This document shows, piece by piece, positions 53,419 to 62,410 of a stretch of DNA of 64,000 nt. Below the pieces are notes generated by a model. That model was not told where the DNA came from, made no database searches, and was given only the letters and a program-made list of their open reading frames with translations. The DNA comes from Nocardia sp. CC227C. Its GTDB lineage: Bacteria > Actinomycetota > Actinomycetes > Mycobacteriales > Mycobacteriaceae. The DNA is taken from positions 1 through 64,000 of the forward strand of contig NZ_JASITE010000020.1 in assembly GCF_030767025.1 (NCBI RefSeq). The letters run 5' to 3'. The position numbers and the translations under genes are program-made. Positions within the stretch are counted from its first letter, which is position 1. Each line of letters begins with the position of its first letter.

Positions 53419-54240
53419 TCAGCGCGCGGAGGCGTCGGGTAGTCGGGCGGGGCAGGGCATGCCGGGGAGAGTGGCGAGTTCGAAATGCCACCATTCGTTG
53501 TCGAAGGTGCGGCACAGACCCCAGCGATTGCCATTGGCCTCCAGCCACGCCGCGCCCTCCCGCGGGCCGACATCGACGGCCTGGCCGGTGACATGGGTGG
53601 ACTCCTCGGGCGGCAGCACCCAGCGGCGGGCCTCCTCCGGGCTGCCGTGGGTGGCGATGCCGTCCTCCCACATGGCCTGCTGTTCACCCGGGCTGCGGTA
53701 GCCGGAGGTGATGGACAGCGGAACGCCCTGGGCGTGCGCCTCGGCGGCGGCCAGGTCGTAGGCGATGGCCAGCAGCGGGTCCAGGCCCGCGGTGGTGGCG
53801 GCGACGGACTGCGCGGGCGGTTGACCGGCTCCGGCGGAGACCAGATGGGTGGCGAAGTCCGCCACGCGGGTGCCACCGAAGACGAGCAGGGCGGCGGCGT
53901 CCGACGGCGTGAACGACCGCGCCGTGGACTCCCCGTCGGCGACCGACGGCCACACCGCGCCCACACCGTCCAGCGGCGACTCCATCGCGCCGCCGTCGAC
54001 CGACGGCCACACGGTCGCTGCCGCACCGGCGCGCGGCGATGTCACCTCGGCGACACCCGCCGGTGCGGTATTCGCTTCGTCGGCGGCGGTGGGAACGGCG
54101 GGCTCGGGATGCGCGTGCGCCACCGGTGTGCCCACGCCGCCGAACGCGGTACCGGCCAGCAGCGCGAGCGCGGCTCCACGCCGCACCCCGCGCCCGCCCT
54201 CGGCACCGCGAGAACCACCCTCGCCCTTGTTCATCCGCAT
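53419..54240 (-). CDS. Secreted VanY-like D-alanyl-D-alanine carboxypeptidase (M15B)
   Basis: Exported zinc peptidase acting on the D-Ala-D-Ala end of peptidoglycan stems. The 273-residue protein has a signal peptide ending near AHA (about residue 45), a low-complexity Ala/Ser/Pro linker, and a catalytic domain with TSGYRSPGEQQAMW, the S-x-H-x-x-G-x-A-x-D motif as STHVTGQAVD, and the second zinc site EWWHFE. The ATG at 54240 follows GGAGGTGAGCGG; a second ATG lies two codons later. No van-type regulatory or ligase genes are nearby, so ordinary cell-wall trimming is more likely than resistance. Confidence 0.88.
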   Translation of the reverse strand: MRMNKGEGGSRGAEGGRGVRRGAALALLAGTAFGGVGTPVAHAHPEPAVPTAADEANTAPAGVAEVTSPRAGAAATVWPSVDGGAMESPLDGVGAVWPSVADGESTARSFTPSDAAALLVFGGTRVADFATHLVSAGAGQPPAQSVAATTAGLDPLLAIAYDLAAAEAHAQGVPLSITSGYRSPGEQQAMWEDGIATHGSPEEARRWVLPPEESTHVTGQAVDVGPREGAAWLEANGNRWGLCRTFDNEWWHFELATLPGMPCPARLPDASAR

Positions 54241-54586
54241 CCGCTCACCTCCACGTATTCGTTCGCACACCCGATTCGGATCGGTCTGCGCACAACCGTG
54301 CCCGACCCGCTGCCACACCACATCCGGCCCCACCGGAGAACGCCGAAAGCTCGCGAATTCGATCTTCCGCGCACCGACCGTCCGCGCATCCTATCGACCC
54401 CACGGCCCGCGGCGTTTCGCACGGCAGTGCGCCGGTGCGCCGTGCGGAGTCGGCGGGTACGACCGGAACCGCACGCGCGGGGACACCCGACCGACCGTGG
54501 CAGCGGCTCTTCCGACGGCCCTGGCTCGGCGGGAGTGCCGTTGTCGGAACGGCGGTCCGACCCGGCTCGGCGGCTACCTCACCGCG
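54241..54586. other. 346-bp spacer without a recognised element
   Basis: Spacer between the fumarase 3' end and the VanY-like gene, both on the minus strand. I see no supported ORF, no strong hairpin and no clear operator. It should hold the VanY promoter. Confidence 0.4.
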
Positions 54587-56263
54587 TCAGACGCGTTCCT
54601 TGGACCGCGTCCGCACCCGCAGCGCGACGGGCTTCTGGGTCTCGGCGAAGAAGTCGTTGCCCTTGTCGTCCACCACGATGAAGGCCGGGAAGTCCTCGAC
54701 CTCGATCTTCCACACGGCTTCCATGCCGAGTTCCGGATATTCGAGCACCTCGACGGATTTGATGCAGTCCAGGGCCAGCCGCGCGGCCGGGCCGCCGATG
54801 GAGCCGAGGTAGAACCCGCCGTATTCCTTGCACGCGCGGGTGACCTGCGCGGAGCGGTTGCCCTTGGCCAGCATGACGAACGAGCCGCCCGCGGCCTGGA
54901 ACTGGTCGACGTAGGAGTCCATGCGCCCGGCGGTGGTGGGGCCGAAGGAGCCGGAGGCGTATCCGTCGGGCGTCTTGGCCGGTCCGGCGTAGTAGACGGC
55001 CATATCGCGCAGGTACTGCGGCATCTCCTCGCCCGCGTCGAGCCGCTCCTTGATCTTGGCGTGCGCGATGTCACGCGCCACCACCAGCGGCCCGGTGAGC
55101 GAAAGACGGGTCTTGACCGGGTATTTCGACAGTTCGGCGCGGATCTCGGACATGGGCCGGTTCAGGTCGATCTCGACGACGTCGCCGCCCAGGATCTCGT
55201 CGGTCTGCTCCGGCAGGTACTGCGCCGGTTCACGCTCCAGCTGCTCCAGGAACACGCCCTCGGGGGTGATCTTGGCCTTGGCCTGCCGGTCCGCCGAGCA
55301 GGACACCGCGATGGCCACCGGGCAGGACGCGCCGTGCCGGGGCAGCCGGATGACGCGCACATCGTGGCAGAAGTACTTGCCGCCGAACTGCGCGCCGATC
55401 CCGAAGGACTGGGTGAGTTTGAACACCTGCTCCTCGAGTTCGAGGTCGCGGAACCCGTGCGCCGCCATGGAGCCCTCGGTCGGCATATTGTCCAGGTAGT
55501 GCGCGGACGCGTATTTGGCCGTCTTGAGGGCGAATTCGGCCGAGGTGCCGCCGATCACGACGGCCAGGTGGTACGGCGGGCAGGCGGCGGTGCCGAGCGA
55601 GCGGATCTTCTCGTCCAGGAACTCCAGCATGCGGTCCGGATTCAGGATCGCCTTGGTCTCCTGGTACAGGAACGACTTGTTGGCCGATCCGCCGCCCTTG
55701 GCCATGAACAGGAACTTGTAGGCCGGATGCGCGGGATCGCCCGCCGCCGAGTACAACTCGACCTGCGCGGGCAGATTGCTGCCGGTGTTCTTCTCGTCCC
55801 ACATGGTGAGCGGCGCGAGCTGGGAGTAGCGCAGGTTGAGCTTGGTGTAGGCGTCGTACACACCGCGCGAGATCCATTCGGCGTCGTCGACGCCGGTGAG
55901 CACGCCCTCGGACTTCTTGCCCATCACGATGGCGGTGCCGGTGTCCTGGCACATGGGCAGGATGCCGCCCGCGGAGATATTGACGTTCTTGAGCAGGTCC
56001 AATGCCACGAAGCGGTCGTTGCCGCTGGACTCCGGGTCGTCGATGATCTTGCGCAGCTGCCGCAGGTGATCGGGCCGCAGATAGTGGCTGATGTCGTGCA
56101 TGGCCTCCTGGGTGAGCATGCGCAGCACCTCGGGCTCGACCTGGAGGAAGGTGCGACCGCCGGTCTCGAAGGTGCTGACGCCCTCGGTGGTGAGCAGCCG
56201 ATACGGGGTGTCGTCGGCACCCGTCGGCAGCAGATCCGAGTACAGGAAGTCAGGCGCGGTCAC
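54587..56263 (-). CDS. Class I (iron-sulfur) fumarate hydratase
   Basis: TCA-cycle enzyme interconverting fumarate and malate, of the 4Fe-4S FumA/FumB type, 558 residues. Cluster cysteines are visible in ILPMCQDTGTA, in ASCPVAIAVSCSADR and probably in FCHDVRV; the C-terminal swivelling domain has GSFGPTTAGRMD and IGGPAARLALDCIKSVEVLE in part. The GTG at 56263 has GAGGAG upstream; the frame extends to 56404 through the promoter region. Such enzymes are oxygen- and iron-sensitive, and an iron-box-like repeat lies 88 bp upstream. A MarR regulator is divergent. Confidence 0.93.
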   Translation of the reverse strand: MTAPDFLYSDLLPTGADDTPYRLLTTEGVSTFETGGRTFLQVEPEVLRMLTQEAMHDISHYLRPDHLRQLRKIIDDPESSGNDRFVALDLLKNVNISAGGILPMCQDTGTAIVMGKKSEGVLTGVDDAEWISRGVYDAYTKLNLRYSQLAPLTMWDEKNTGSNLPAQVELYSAAGDPAHPAYKFLFMAKGGGSANKSFLYQETKAILNPDRMLEFLDEKIRSLGTAACPPYHLAVVIGGTSAEFALKTAKYASAHYLDNMPTEGSMAAHGFRDLELEEQVFKLTQSFGIGAQFGGKYFCHDVRVIRLPRHGASCPVAIAVSCSADRQAKAKITPEGVFLEQLEREPAQYLPEQTDEILGGDVVEIDLNRPMSEIRAELSKYPVKTRLSLTGPLVVARDIAHAKIKERLDAGEEMPQYLRDMAVYYAGPAKTPDGYASGSFGPTTAGRMDSYVDQFQAAGGSFVMLAKGNRSAQVTRACKEYGGFYLGSIGGPAARLALDCIKSVEVLEYPELGMEAVWKIEVEDFPAFIVVDDKGNDFFAETQKPVALRVRTRSKERV

Positions 56264-56350
56264 GAATCGCACTCCTCGAGCAGGGCCGGGGGCGGCCGGG
56301 GCGTGTTGAAGCACCGGAGAGCCTAGCCAGCACGCCGCCGACGCCGCGTC

Positions 56351-56394
56351 TAAGGCAAACCTTATCTCTGCGAACCATGCAAAGGTTGCACCTT
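56351..56394. promoter_or_regulatory. Two operator-like repeats between fumarase and MarR genes
   Basis: TAAGG-CAAA-CCTTA (56351-56364) is a perfect 5-bp inverted repeat; extended to 19 bp it matches 12 of 19 positions of the IdeR/DtxR consensus. AAGGT-TGC-ACCTT (56382-56394) is a second perfect inverted repeat, suitable for the divergent MarR protein. Both assignments are inferences. Confidence 0.45.
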
Positions 56395-56452
56395 CAACCC
56401 ACACGGTGTTACCTGTCCATGATGCGGCCGTCTGCGGTGGGGAGGGAATAGC

Positions 56453-56974
56453 ATGACTTCAGAACCCGGGAGGGGAACCGTGACCGAGACCCGTTGGCTC
56501 GACGAGGTCGAGCGGCGCGCCTGGCTCGGCTTCGTCTTCACCCGCGACCTGATCGCCGCCGCGGTCGGCCGGGACTCCCTACGCGAGTCCGATCTCACCT
56601 ATGTCGAGTACACCGTGCTGGCCCGCCTCGCCGACGCGCCCGACCACCGCCGCAGTTTCGCCGAACTGGCCGCGGTCCTGGAGTGGTCGCAGAGCCGCCT
56701 GTCCCACCAGATCACCCGCATGGAGAAGCGCGGCCTGGTGGCCCGGGAGTCCATTCCCGACGATGCCCGCCGCACCGCCGCCGTCCTCACCGACAAGGGC
56801 GCGCAGGTGCTGGAATCCGCCGCTCCCGCCCACGTCGACAGCGTGCGCCGGCACATGATCGACGTGCTGGACCGCGACCAGCTGGCGGCCCTGGCCGATA
56901 TCTACGACACACTGCTGGACCACCATCGAAGACCATCGGCCCAGCAACAACCGCGGAACCGTCATTCCGCCTGA
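56453..56974 (+). CDS. MarR-family transcriptional regulator
   Basis: A 173-residue winged-helix regulator. The DNA-binding part reads FAELAAVLEWSQSRLSHQITRMEKRGLV with the wing PDDARRTAAVLT. GGAGGGAATAGC precedes the ATG. It is divergent from class I fumarase and shares its control region, so it may regulate itself and fumarase. The effector is unknown. Confidence 0.87.
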   Translation: MTSEPGRGTVTETRWLDEVERRAWLGFVFTRDLIAAAVGRDSLRESDLTYVEYTVLARLADAPDHRRSFAELAAVLEWSQSRLSHQITRMEKRGLVARESIPDDARRTAAVLTDKGAQVLESAAPAHVDSVRRHMIDVLDRDQLAALADIYDTLLDHHRRPSAQQQPRNRHSA

Positions 56975-56996
56975 CGATTTCTCCACCCCCGCCCGT

Positions 56997-57021
56997 GTTT
57001 GGTTTCGCCCGCATCGGGTAT
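56997..57021 (+). promoter_or_regulatory. SigB/SigF-type promoter of the stressosome operon
   Basis: GTTT (56997-57000), 15-bp spacer, GGGTAT (57016-57021): an exact fit to the actinobacterial general-stress promoter GTTT-N14-17-GGGTAT. A second overlapping candidate is GGTTT (57001-57005), 17 bp, GGGTAA (57023-57028). It lies about 116 bp before the rsbR ATG. Confidence 0.7.
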
Positions 57022-57137
57022 TGGGTAAGACTAGGCTCGGCAACGGCTGCTCTGTCCTGTGTTCCACGCAGACTGTCGGCAACCGAGCGCACACCGAGCA
57101 CCCGAACCTGGCCTTAGTGAAAGGGGCAGGAGTTTCC

Positions 57138-58034
57138 ATGTCCGACGTGTCCATCGGCCTTCCGGCGGATTCACTGCCCGCGGGGTCCGTCGACAACCTG
57201 CTTCCACAGCTGGTCGAACACCTGCGGCAGAATCGCACCGAGCTGCGCGAGGAGTGGGCCCGCCGTATCACGGACGCCCAGCTGCTGACCGCCATGACTC
57301 CGGAGGAGATCTTCTCCGAGGCCACCTCGATCTTCGACAACTACGTCGAGGTTCTCGAGACCGGCAGCGTCGAGGCGCTGCAGGCGTACGCCCGCGACCT
57401 GTCCGAGCGCATCATTCCCAGAGGAGTCGAGACCGACGAGGTCCTCGGCATCGTGCTGTTGCTGCGAGATGTGCTGGCGCGCTCGCTGTTCGAGAAGTAC
57501 CAGTCGAACTTCGAGCTGCTGAACCAGGTGCTCGACGCCTACGAGCCCGCGGCCAACCGCATCGCCAACACCGTGGGCGTGTCCTTCGTGCAGGAGCGCG
57601 AACGCGTCATCCGCCAGCAGCAGGAGGCCATCCGCGAGCTGTCCACGCCCGTTCTCCAGGTGCGCGAGCAGCTGCTCATCCTCCCGATCATCGGCGTGCT
57701 GGACTCGCAGCGCGCCCGGCAGCTGACCGAACAGCTATTGCGGGCGATACGCGCCAATCGCGCCAAGGTGGTCGTCATCGACATCACCGGTGTGCCCGCG
57801 ATCGACTCGACCGTGGCCAACCATTTGGTGCAGACCGTCGACGCCTCGGGCCTGATGGGTGCCAATGTCATCATCACCGGCCTGTCCTCGGAGATCGCCC
57901 TGACCCTCGTCACCATCGGCCTGGATCTGTCCAAGATGAACGCCGTCGGCGACCTGCAGGGTGGTATCGAGGAAGCGGAGCGGCTGCTCGGCTACGAGGT
58001 GTCGCGCGTCACCGCCGACCGCGACGGAAGGTAG
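57138..58034 (+). CDS. rsbR: Stressosome scaffold/sensor RsbR (STAS co-antagonist)
   Basis: A 298-residue RsbR-type protein. The N-terminal helical domain (about 20-160) resembles the RsbRD-type non-heme, non-globin sensor (VEHLRQNRTELREEWARRIT). The C-terminal STAS domain (about 170-285) has IIGVLDSQRARQLTEQLL and the phosphorylation region AIDSTVANHL and SSEIALTLV; Ser224 and Thr256 align with the two RsbT-phosphorylated threonines of B. subtilis RsbRA. AGGGGCAGG precedes the ATG. First gene of a six-gene stress-signalling unit. Confidence 0.9.
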   Translation: MSDVSIGLPADSLPAGSVDNLLPQLVEHLRQNRTELREEWARRITDAQLLTAMTPEEIFSEATSIFDNYVEVLETGSVEALQAYARDLSERIIPRGVETDEVLGIVLLLRDVLARSLFEKYQSNFELLNQVLDAYEPAANRIANTVGVSFVQERERVIRQQQEAIRELSTPVLQVREQLLILPIIGVLDSQRARQLTEQLLRAIRANRAKVVVIDITGVPAIDSTVANHLVQTVDASGLMGANVIITGLSSEIALTLVTIGLDLSKMNAVGDLQGGIEEAERLLGYEVSRVTADRDGR

Positions 58035-58047
58035 ACCGGGCCCGCTC

Positions 58048-58437
58048 ATGCCGGTACCCATTCTGAAACAGGGGACCTACCTCATCGCGTCGGTGCAGTC
58101 CGCCCTCACCGACGCCGACACCGAGCGCTTGCAGGACGACCTGATGAAGTACGTCAGCAAGTACCGAGCGCAGGGAATCATCGTCGATGTCACGGCAATC
58201 GACGTGATGGACTCCTTCGCGGCCAGATCGCTGCGTACCATCGCCCACATGACCAAGCTGCGGGGTGCGGAGACGGTCATCGTCGGTTTGCAGCCCGAAG
58301 TCGCGTTCGCCATGGTTCAGCTCGGACTCACCTTCGAGGACATGCACACCGCCCTCGATCTGGAGGAGGGTTTGGCCTGGTTGAACATCAAACTCGATAC
58401 CCGCCGCCAGCGAGACGGTCGTGATCGTGGCCGCTGA
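58048..58437 (+). CDS. rsbS: Stressosome core protein RsbS
   Basis: A 129-residue single STAS-domain protein that, with RsbR, builds the stressosome and sequesters RsbT. It begins VPILKQGTYLIASVQSALTD and contains DVMDSFAARSL with Ser56 at the position phosphorylated by RsbT. The ATG lies 13 bp after the rsbR stop. The 3' end overlaps rsbT by 17 bp. The C-terminal tail (RRQRDGRDRGR) is an actinobacterial extension. Confidence 0.92.
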   Translation: MPVPILKQGTYLIASVQSALTDADTERLQDDLMKYVSKYRAQGIIVDVTAIDVMDSFAARSLRTIAHMTKLRGAETVIVGLQPEVAFAMVQLGLTFEDMHTALDLEEGLAWLNIKLDTRRQRDGRDRGR

Positions 58438-58840
58438 CTACGTGGTGATCGCGGTGAAAGAGTCCAACGACATCGTCACCGCACGGCAGGCCGGGCGGGA
58501 ACTCGCGCTGGAGCACGGGTTCTCGCTCACCGACATCACCATGATCTCCACCGCCATCTCGGAGGTAGCCCGCAATATCACGAGTTACGCAGGCAGCGGG
58601 GAGATCCGGCTGTCGGTGACCGACAAGGAAGGCCGCCGGGCACTGGTGGTACAGGCACAGGATCAAGGCCCGGGCATCCTCGACATCCCGCGGGCCCTGG
58701 AGGACGGCTACTCCACCGGCCGCGGCCTCGGGCTCGGATTGCCGGGCGCACGACGACTCATGGACAAGCTGATCATCGAGTCCACCCCCGGCCACGGCAC
58801 GCTCGTGGAGATGTGGAAGTGGGTGCCCACCGGTGCATGA
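58421..58840 (+). CDS. rsbT: Switch protein kinase RsbT
   Basis: A 139-residue GHKL/HATPase kinase that phosphorylates RsbR and RsbS and, when freed, activates the RsbU-type phosphatase. The N box is TAISEVARNITSYA, the G1 box DQGPGI and the G2 box GLGLGLPGARRL. The GTG at 58421 overlaps rsbS by 17 bp; a second GTG two codons later is possible. The stop overlaps the next gene's GTG start. Confidence 0.93.
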   Translation: MIVAADYVVIAVKESNDIVTARQAGRELALEHGFSLTDITMISTAISEVARNITSYAGSGEIRLSVTDKEGRRALVVQAQDQGPGILDIPRALEDGYSTGRGLGLGLPGARRLMDKLIIESTPGHGTLVEMWKWVPTGA

Positions 58841-59465
58841 CGACGGATTCATCGGTGCGGTGGAATGGGCGGTCGCCGGACGGGCGCTACCCGGGCAGCG
58901 AGTCTCCGGCGATCGGTCGGTGATACTCGACGCGGGCGGCGATTCGGTGCTGTTCGCGGTGATGGACGGACTCGGGCACGGCGCGGCCGCGGCCGACGCG
59001 GCCGACCGGGCGGCCCAGGTGCTGTCGGAGAATCGGGCCGAACCCCTGGACGTGCTGATGCTGCTGTGTCATCGCGCCATGGCCGACACCCGCGGCGCGG
59101 CGGTCTCGCTGGCGCTGCTCGACTCCGGTGAGAAGGTGCAGTGGCTCGGGGTCGGCAATGTCGAATCCCGCATTGTCGCCGCGGCTCCCGGCAAACCGGC
59201 GGTGCGGGCGGCGGCGCTGCTGGTCGGCGGGATCGTCGGCTATCTGCTGCCGCCGAATCTGCAGGCGCAGACGGTGGCCGTGCGGCCCGGTGACCTGCTG
59301 CTCATGTCCACCGACGGCATCGTGCCCGATTACGCCGACGGCATCGACCTGGCCAAGCCGACCGCCGAGATCACCGCGGAGATTCTGGCCGAGCACGCCA
59401 AGGACACCGACGACGCGCTCGTTCTCGCCGCGCGGCACCGCGGGCACACGGGGCCGACGCCGTGA
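58833..59465 (+). CDS. rsbX: RsbX-like PP2C phosphatase
   Basis: A 210-residue SpoIIE/PP2C-type phosphatase, which in stressosome operons resets the system by dephosphorylating RsbR and RsbS. Metal-binding aspartates lie in FAVMDGLGHGAAAADAA and LLMSTDGIVPDYAD. The start is GTG at 58833 inside the end of rsbT; the nearby ATG at 58837 is out of frame. The stop overlaps the next start (GTGA), so four consecutive genes are translationally coupled. Confidence 0.85.
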   Translation: MHDDGFIGAVEWAVAGRALPGQRVSGDRSVILDAGGDSVLFAVMDGLGHGAAAADAADRAAQVLSENRAEPLDVLMLLCHRAMADTRGAAVSLALLDSGEKVQWLGVGNVESRIVAAAPGKPAVRAAALLVGGIVGYLLPPNLQAQTVAVRPGDLLLMSTDGIVPDYADGIDLAKPTAEITAEILAEHAKDTDDALVLAARHRGHTGPTP

Positions 59466-61696
59466 GTGCGGTGCTGGCCGCCTTCCGCGCGGCGTACACC
59501 GGCGCGCTCCGCCAGCACCTGCGCGCACCCAATCAGACCACCCTCAACGAGGGCTACGAATTGGGCCGGCGCGCCCTGGTGGAGGGTGTCAGCATCCTCG
59601 ACCTCACCGAACATCACTTCCGCATCCTGGAGGACGAGGGGCTGCTGCCCGCCGCGCACGACGAACGTGCCGACGCCGCACTGGAATTCCTGCTCCAGAC
59701 CATGGCGGCGCTGGATGTGGCCACCCGCGGCTTCCTGGACGGGGCGCGCCGCTACGAGGCGGAACGTTCCCGCGCCGAGGATCTCGCCGGTCGCGACGCC
59801 TTCCGCACCGCCCTGGTGGAGTCGCTCCAGGACGGCTTCTTCGTGGTGGACTCGAATGGCACGCTGGTGGAGGTGAATTCGGCCTTCGGCGCGCTGACCG
59901 GTTACGGCCCCGACGGCGCACCGTATCCGCTGCCGCATCCGTGGTCGGTGCCGGACGGGCCGCGCTATCCGGACCTGGGCACCGACGCGGCCCGGTTCGT
60001 CATGCCGGTGCGACATCGCGACGGGCGGCGGCTGTGGCTGGCGGTGAGCACCTCGTCACTGGTCAAACCCGAAGACGGGGAACGGATCTTCGTCGGCACC
60101 ATTCGCGATGTCACCGCCGAGCACGATGCGCAGGCCCGCGATCAGGCGGTGTCGCGGCTGGCCACCGCGGTGGGCGCGGCCACCAGTGTGGTGGAGGTAC
60201 TCACGGTCGGGCTGGAGGAGCTGCGGCATACCGTCGGCGCGGAGTCGGCGGTGGTGTCGGTGTGGCCGTACCGCCATACCGGGCCGGAACTGTATGTCTC
60301 CGAGGACAATCCGCGCACCGGCGAATCCCGTCAGGTATTGGACGCACGGGCGCGGGCGCTGCTGGACCGGGCCCGGCTGCGGCCGGGGCGCAGCATGTTC
60401 GCGATTCCGGAGGGCGCGTCCAGCTCCGAGGGGATCGTCGCGCCGCTGGGTGAGACCGGGGATTCGGCGCTGTGGCTGCGCTTCGCCGCACCGCGTGCCA
60501 TCAGCCCGGGTGACTGGGCGCTGTTCTCGCTGCTGGTCGGGCATCTGAGTCTGGCGGTGCAGCGGGCGCGCAACTTCGATCAGGCGCGTTCCACCTCGCT
60601 GACGCTACAACGGGCCATGCTCGGCCCCATCGAGCTGCCGCCGCGCTTCTCCGTGCACTACGAACCGGCGTTGCCGCCCTTGGAGATCGGCGGCGACTGG
60701 TACGACGTCGTGCGCCTCGAGGACGGCACCATGGGCGTGGTGGTCGGCGACTGTGTCGGGCGTGGGCTCTCGGCGGCCGTGGTGATGGGTCAATTGCGCA
60801 CCGCCGCACGGGCATTGCTGCTGCGCGGGGCCGGACCGGCGCAACTGCTGGCCGAACTGGACACCGTGGCCGCGCGTATTCCGGGGGCCATGTGCACCAC
60901 GGTGTGCGCGGCCATCCTGGATCCGGTGCGCGGCCTGGTGCGCTACTCCAGTGCCGGACATATGCCGCCGGTGCTCGCCGAACCGGGCAGTCGAGGCCGC
61001 CTACTGGAAGGCGGCCGGTCGGTACCGTTGGCCACCTTCGATCCGCCGCGCCGACCCGAGGCCACCACGCCGATGGCCCCGGGATCCACCCTGGTGCTGT
61101 TCACCGACGGGCTGGTCGAACAGCGCGGCGTCGATATCGACGAACGGTTCGTGGAACTGGCCGACGAACTGTCCGGGGTTGCCGGGCAGATGCCGCGCGA
61201 AGTGGCCGATTCGGTGCTGTCACGATTGCGCCCCGCCGGGGGGTACGACGACGACGTCGCCATGGTGGTCTACCGGCAGCCACCGGCGCCGCTGCGCCTG
61301 GATTTCCCCGCCGCTCCCGGTGAACTGGCCGCGATGCGGCGTAGGCTCGAGGCGTGGCTGGATTCGGCGGCGGTTCCACAGGAGATCGCCACCGACATCA
61401 TCGCCGCCGCCAACGAGGCGTGCAGCAACAGCATCGAACACGCCTACCTGGGTGGGCGCCCGGCACGGGTGGAACTGCTCGCCGAATCGGGGATGGACAC
61501 CGTCACCATCGATGTCTGCGACACCGGCGTGTGGCGGCCGCTGCCCGCCGATCCCGGACACCGCGGGCGCGGTATCGCCATGATGCAGGCGCTCACCGAC
61601 AAACTCGATATCGACCACGGCGGGCCGGGTACCCGGGTCCGGATGGTGGTGCGGCTGCCCGCGGTGTCGTTCTCCGCGGCGGCGAGTCGCCTATGA
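59462..61696 (+). CDS. Five-domain RsbU-PAS-GAF-PP2C-RsbW-like fusion
   Basis: A 744-residue signalling protein. Residues 1-90 resemble the RsbU N-terminal helical domain that binds RsbT. Residues 112-222 form a PAS domain (DGFFVVDSNGTLVEVNSAFG), 230-370 a GAF domain, 395-600 a SpoIIE/PP2C phosphatase (GGDWYDVVRLEDG, VGDCVGRGL, LFTDGLVE), and 612-740 a GHKL kinase of the RsbW type (AANEACSNSIEHAY, DTGVW). Phosphatase and anti-sigma kinase outputs are thus in one chain, as in M. tuberculosis Rv1364c. It would connect RsbT to the antagonist at 61825 and to an unlinked sigma factor. Confidence 0.88.
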   Translation: MSAVLAAFRAAYTGALRQHLRAPNQTTLNEGYELGRRALVEGVSILDLTEHHFRILEDEGLLPAAHDERADAALEFLLQTMAALDVATRGFLDGARRYEAERSRAEDLAGRDAFRTALVESLQDGFFVVDSNGTLVEVNSAFGALTGYGPDGAPYPLPHPWSVPDGPRYPDLGTDAARFVMPVRHRDGRRLWLAVSTSSLVKPEDGERIFVGTIRDVTAEHDAQARDQAVSRLATAVGAATSVVEVLTVGLEELRHTVGAESAVVSVWPYRHTGPELYVSEDNPRTGESRQVLDARARALLDRARLRPGRSMFAIPEGASSSEGIVAPLGETGDSALWLRFAAPRAISPGDWALFSLLVGHLSLAVQRARNFDQARSTSLTLQRAMLGPIELPPRFSVHYEPALPPLEIGGDWYDVVRLEDGTMGVVVGDCVGRGLSAAVVMGQLRTAARALLLRGAGPAQLLAELDTVAARIPGAMCTTVCAAILDPVRGLVRYSSAGHMPPVLAEPGSRGRLLEGGRSVPLATFDPPRRPEATTPMAPGSTLVLFTDGLVEQRGVDIDERFVELADELSGVAGQMPREVADSVLSRLRPAGGYDDDVAMVVYRQPPAPLRLDFPAAPGELAAMRRRLEAWLDSAAVPQEIATDIIAAANEACSNSIEHAYLGGRPARVELLAESGMDTVTIDVCDTGVWRPLPADPGHRGRGIAMMQALTDKLDIDHGGPGTRVRMVVRLPAVSFSAAASRL

Positions 61697-61824
61697 GCGG
61701 CACGATTGCGCCACCACACCGCGGTGTATCCGCCGAAATGCCGCGGTAGCTGGGTATTTCCCCACGAGCCCGGCTACCGATCCGATACCGATGTGGCCGA
61801 CGATGCAGCGGGAAAGGACCGTTC

Positions 61825-62220
61825 ATGGCAGATTGTTCTGATGTGACCAACACTTCCGGAGACGCGTATCCCCTCGCCGACACGATGACCACCACGGTCT
61901 CGGTGCGCGACGAAGCGACCGTGCTCACCGTGGCCGGCGAGGTCGATCTGGCTACCGCCCCCGCGCTCGAGAACGCCATCGATGCGACGCTGGGCGGCAA
62001 ACCCGCGGCGCTCGTGATCGATCTGACCGAGGTCAGCTTCCTCGCCTCGGCGGGGATGGCGGCCCTGGTGGCCGCCCATCAGCGCGCCGGTGAAACCCGG
62101 ATCGCCGTCGTGGCCGACGGTCCCGCCACCGGCCGCCAGCTCAAGATGACCAACCTGGACCAGGTCTTCGCCCTGTTCCCCACGCTCGACGAAGCCCTGG
62201 CTTCGCTCCGACCCAACTGA
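61825..62220 (+). CDS. rsbV: Anti-sigma-factor antagonist, STAS domain (RsbV-like)
   Basis: A 131-residue protein with a 20-residue N-terminal extension and a STAS domain (VLTVAGEVDLATAPALENAI). The phospho-acceptor is Ser75 in SFLASAGMAALV. When dephosphorylated it should bind the RsbW-type kinase and release the sigma factor. GGAAAGGA precedes the ATG. It follows the fusion gene by 128 bp that include a GGGTAT hexamer (61752-61757) without a good -35 partner. Confidence 0.88.
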   Translation: MADCSDVTNTSGDAYPLADTMTTTVSVRDEATVLTVAGEVDLATAPALENAIDATLGGKPAALVIDLTEVSFLASAGMAALVAAHQRAGETRIAVVADGPATGRQLKMTNLDQVFALFPTLDEALASLRPN

Positions 62221-62410
62221 CCGGACGGGTCCGCCGGGCCGCACCGCCCCCGGATGCCCCCGTCGGCACCGCGGTCCACTCGTCCCGGCGGGCGGAGGTA
62301 CCACCGATCGCCCGCCCTTCCCGGGAACGACGCCCCGTCATGCCGACGACCGCGCGGCACACGCGAATCGGTGGCCGCTGGCGACGACAACGACCGGTGT
62401 CAGCTCGTGA

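Noticed and set aside
53419..54240. Vancomycin-resistance VanY
   Set aside because: No vanRS, vanH, vanA or vanX homologues are adjacent, so a generic M15B carboxypeptidase is the simpler reading.
61752..61757. Second SigB-type promoter before the rsbV-like gene
   Set aside because: GGGTAT is present but no GNNT or GTTT lies 14-17 bp upstream.
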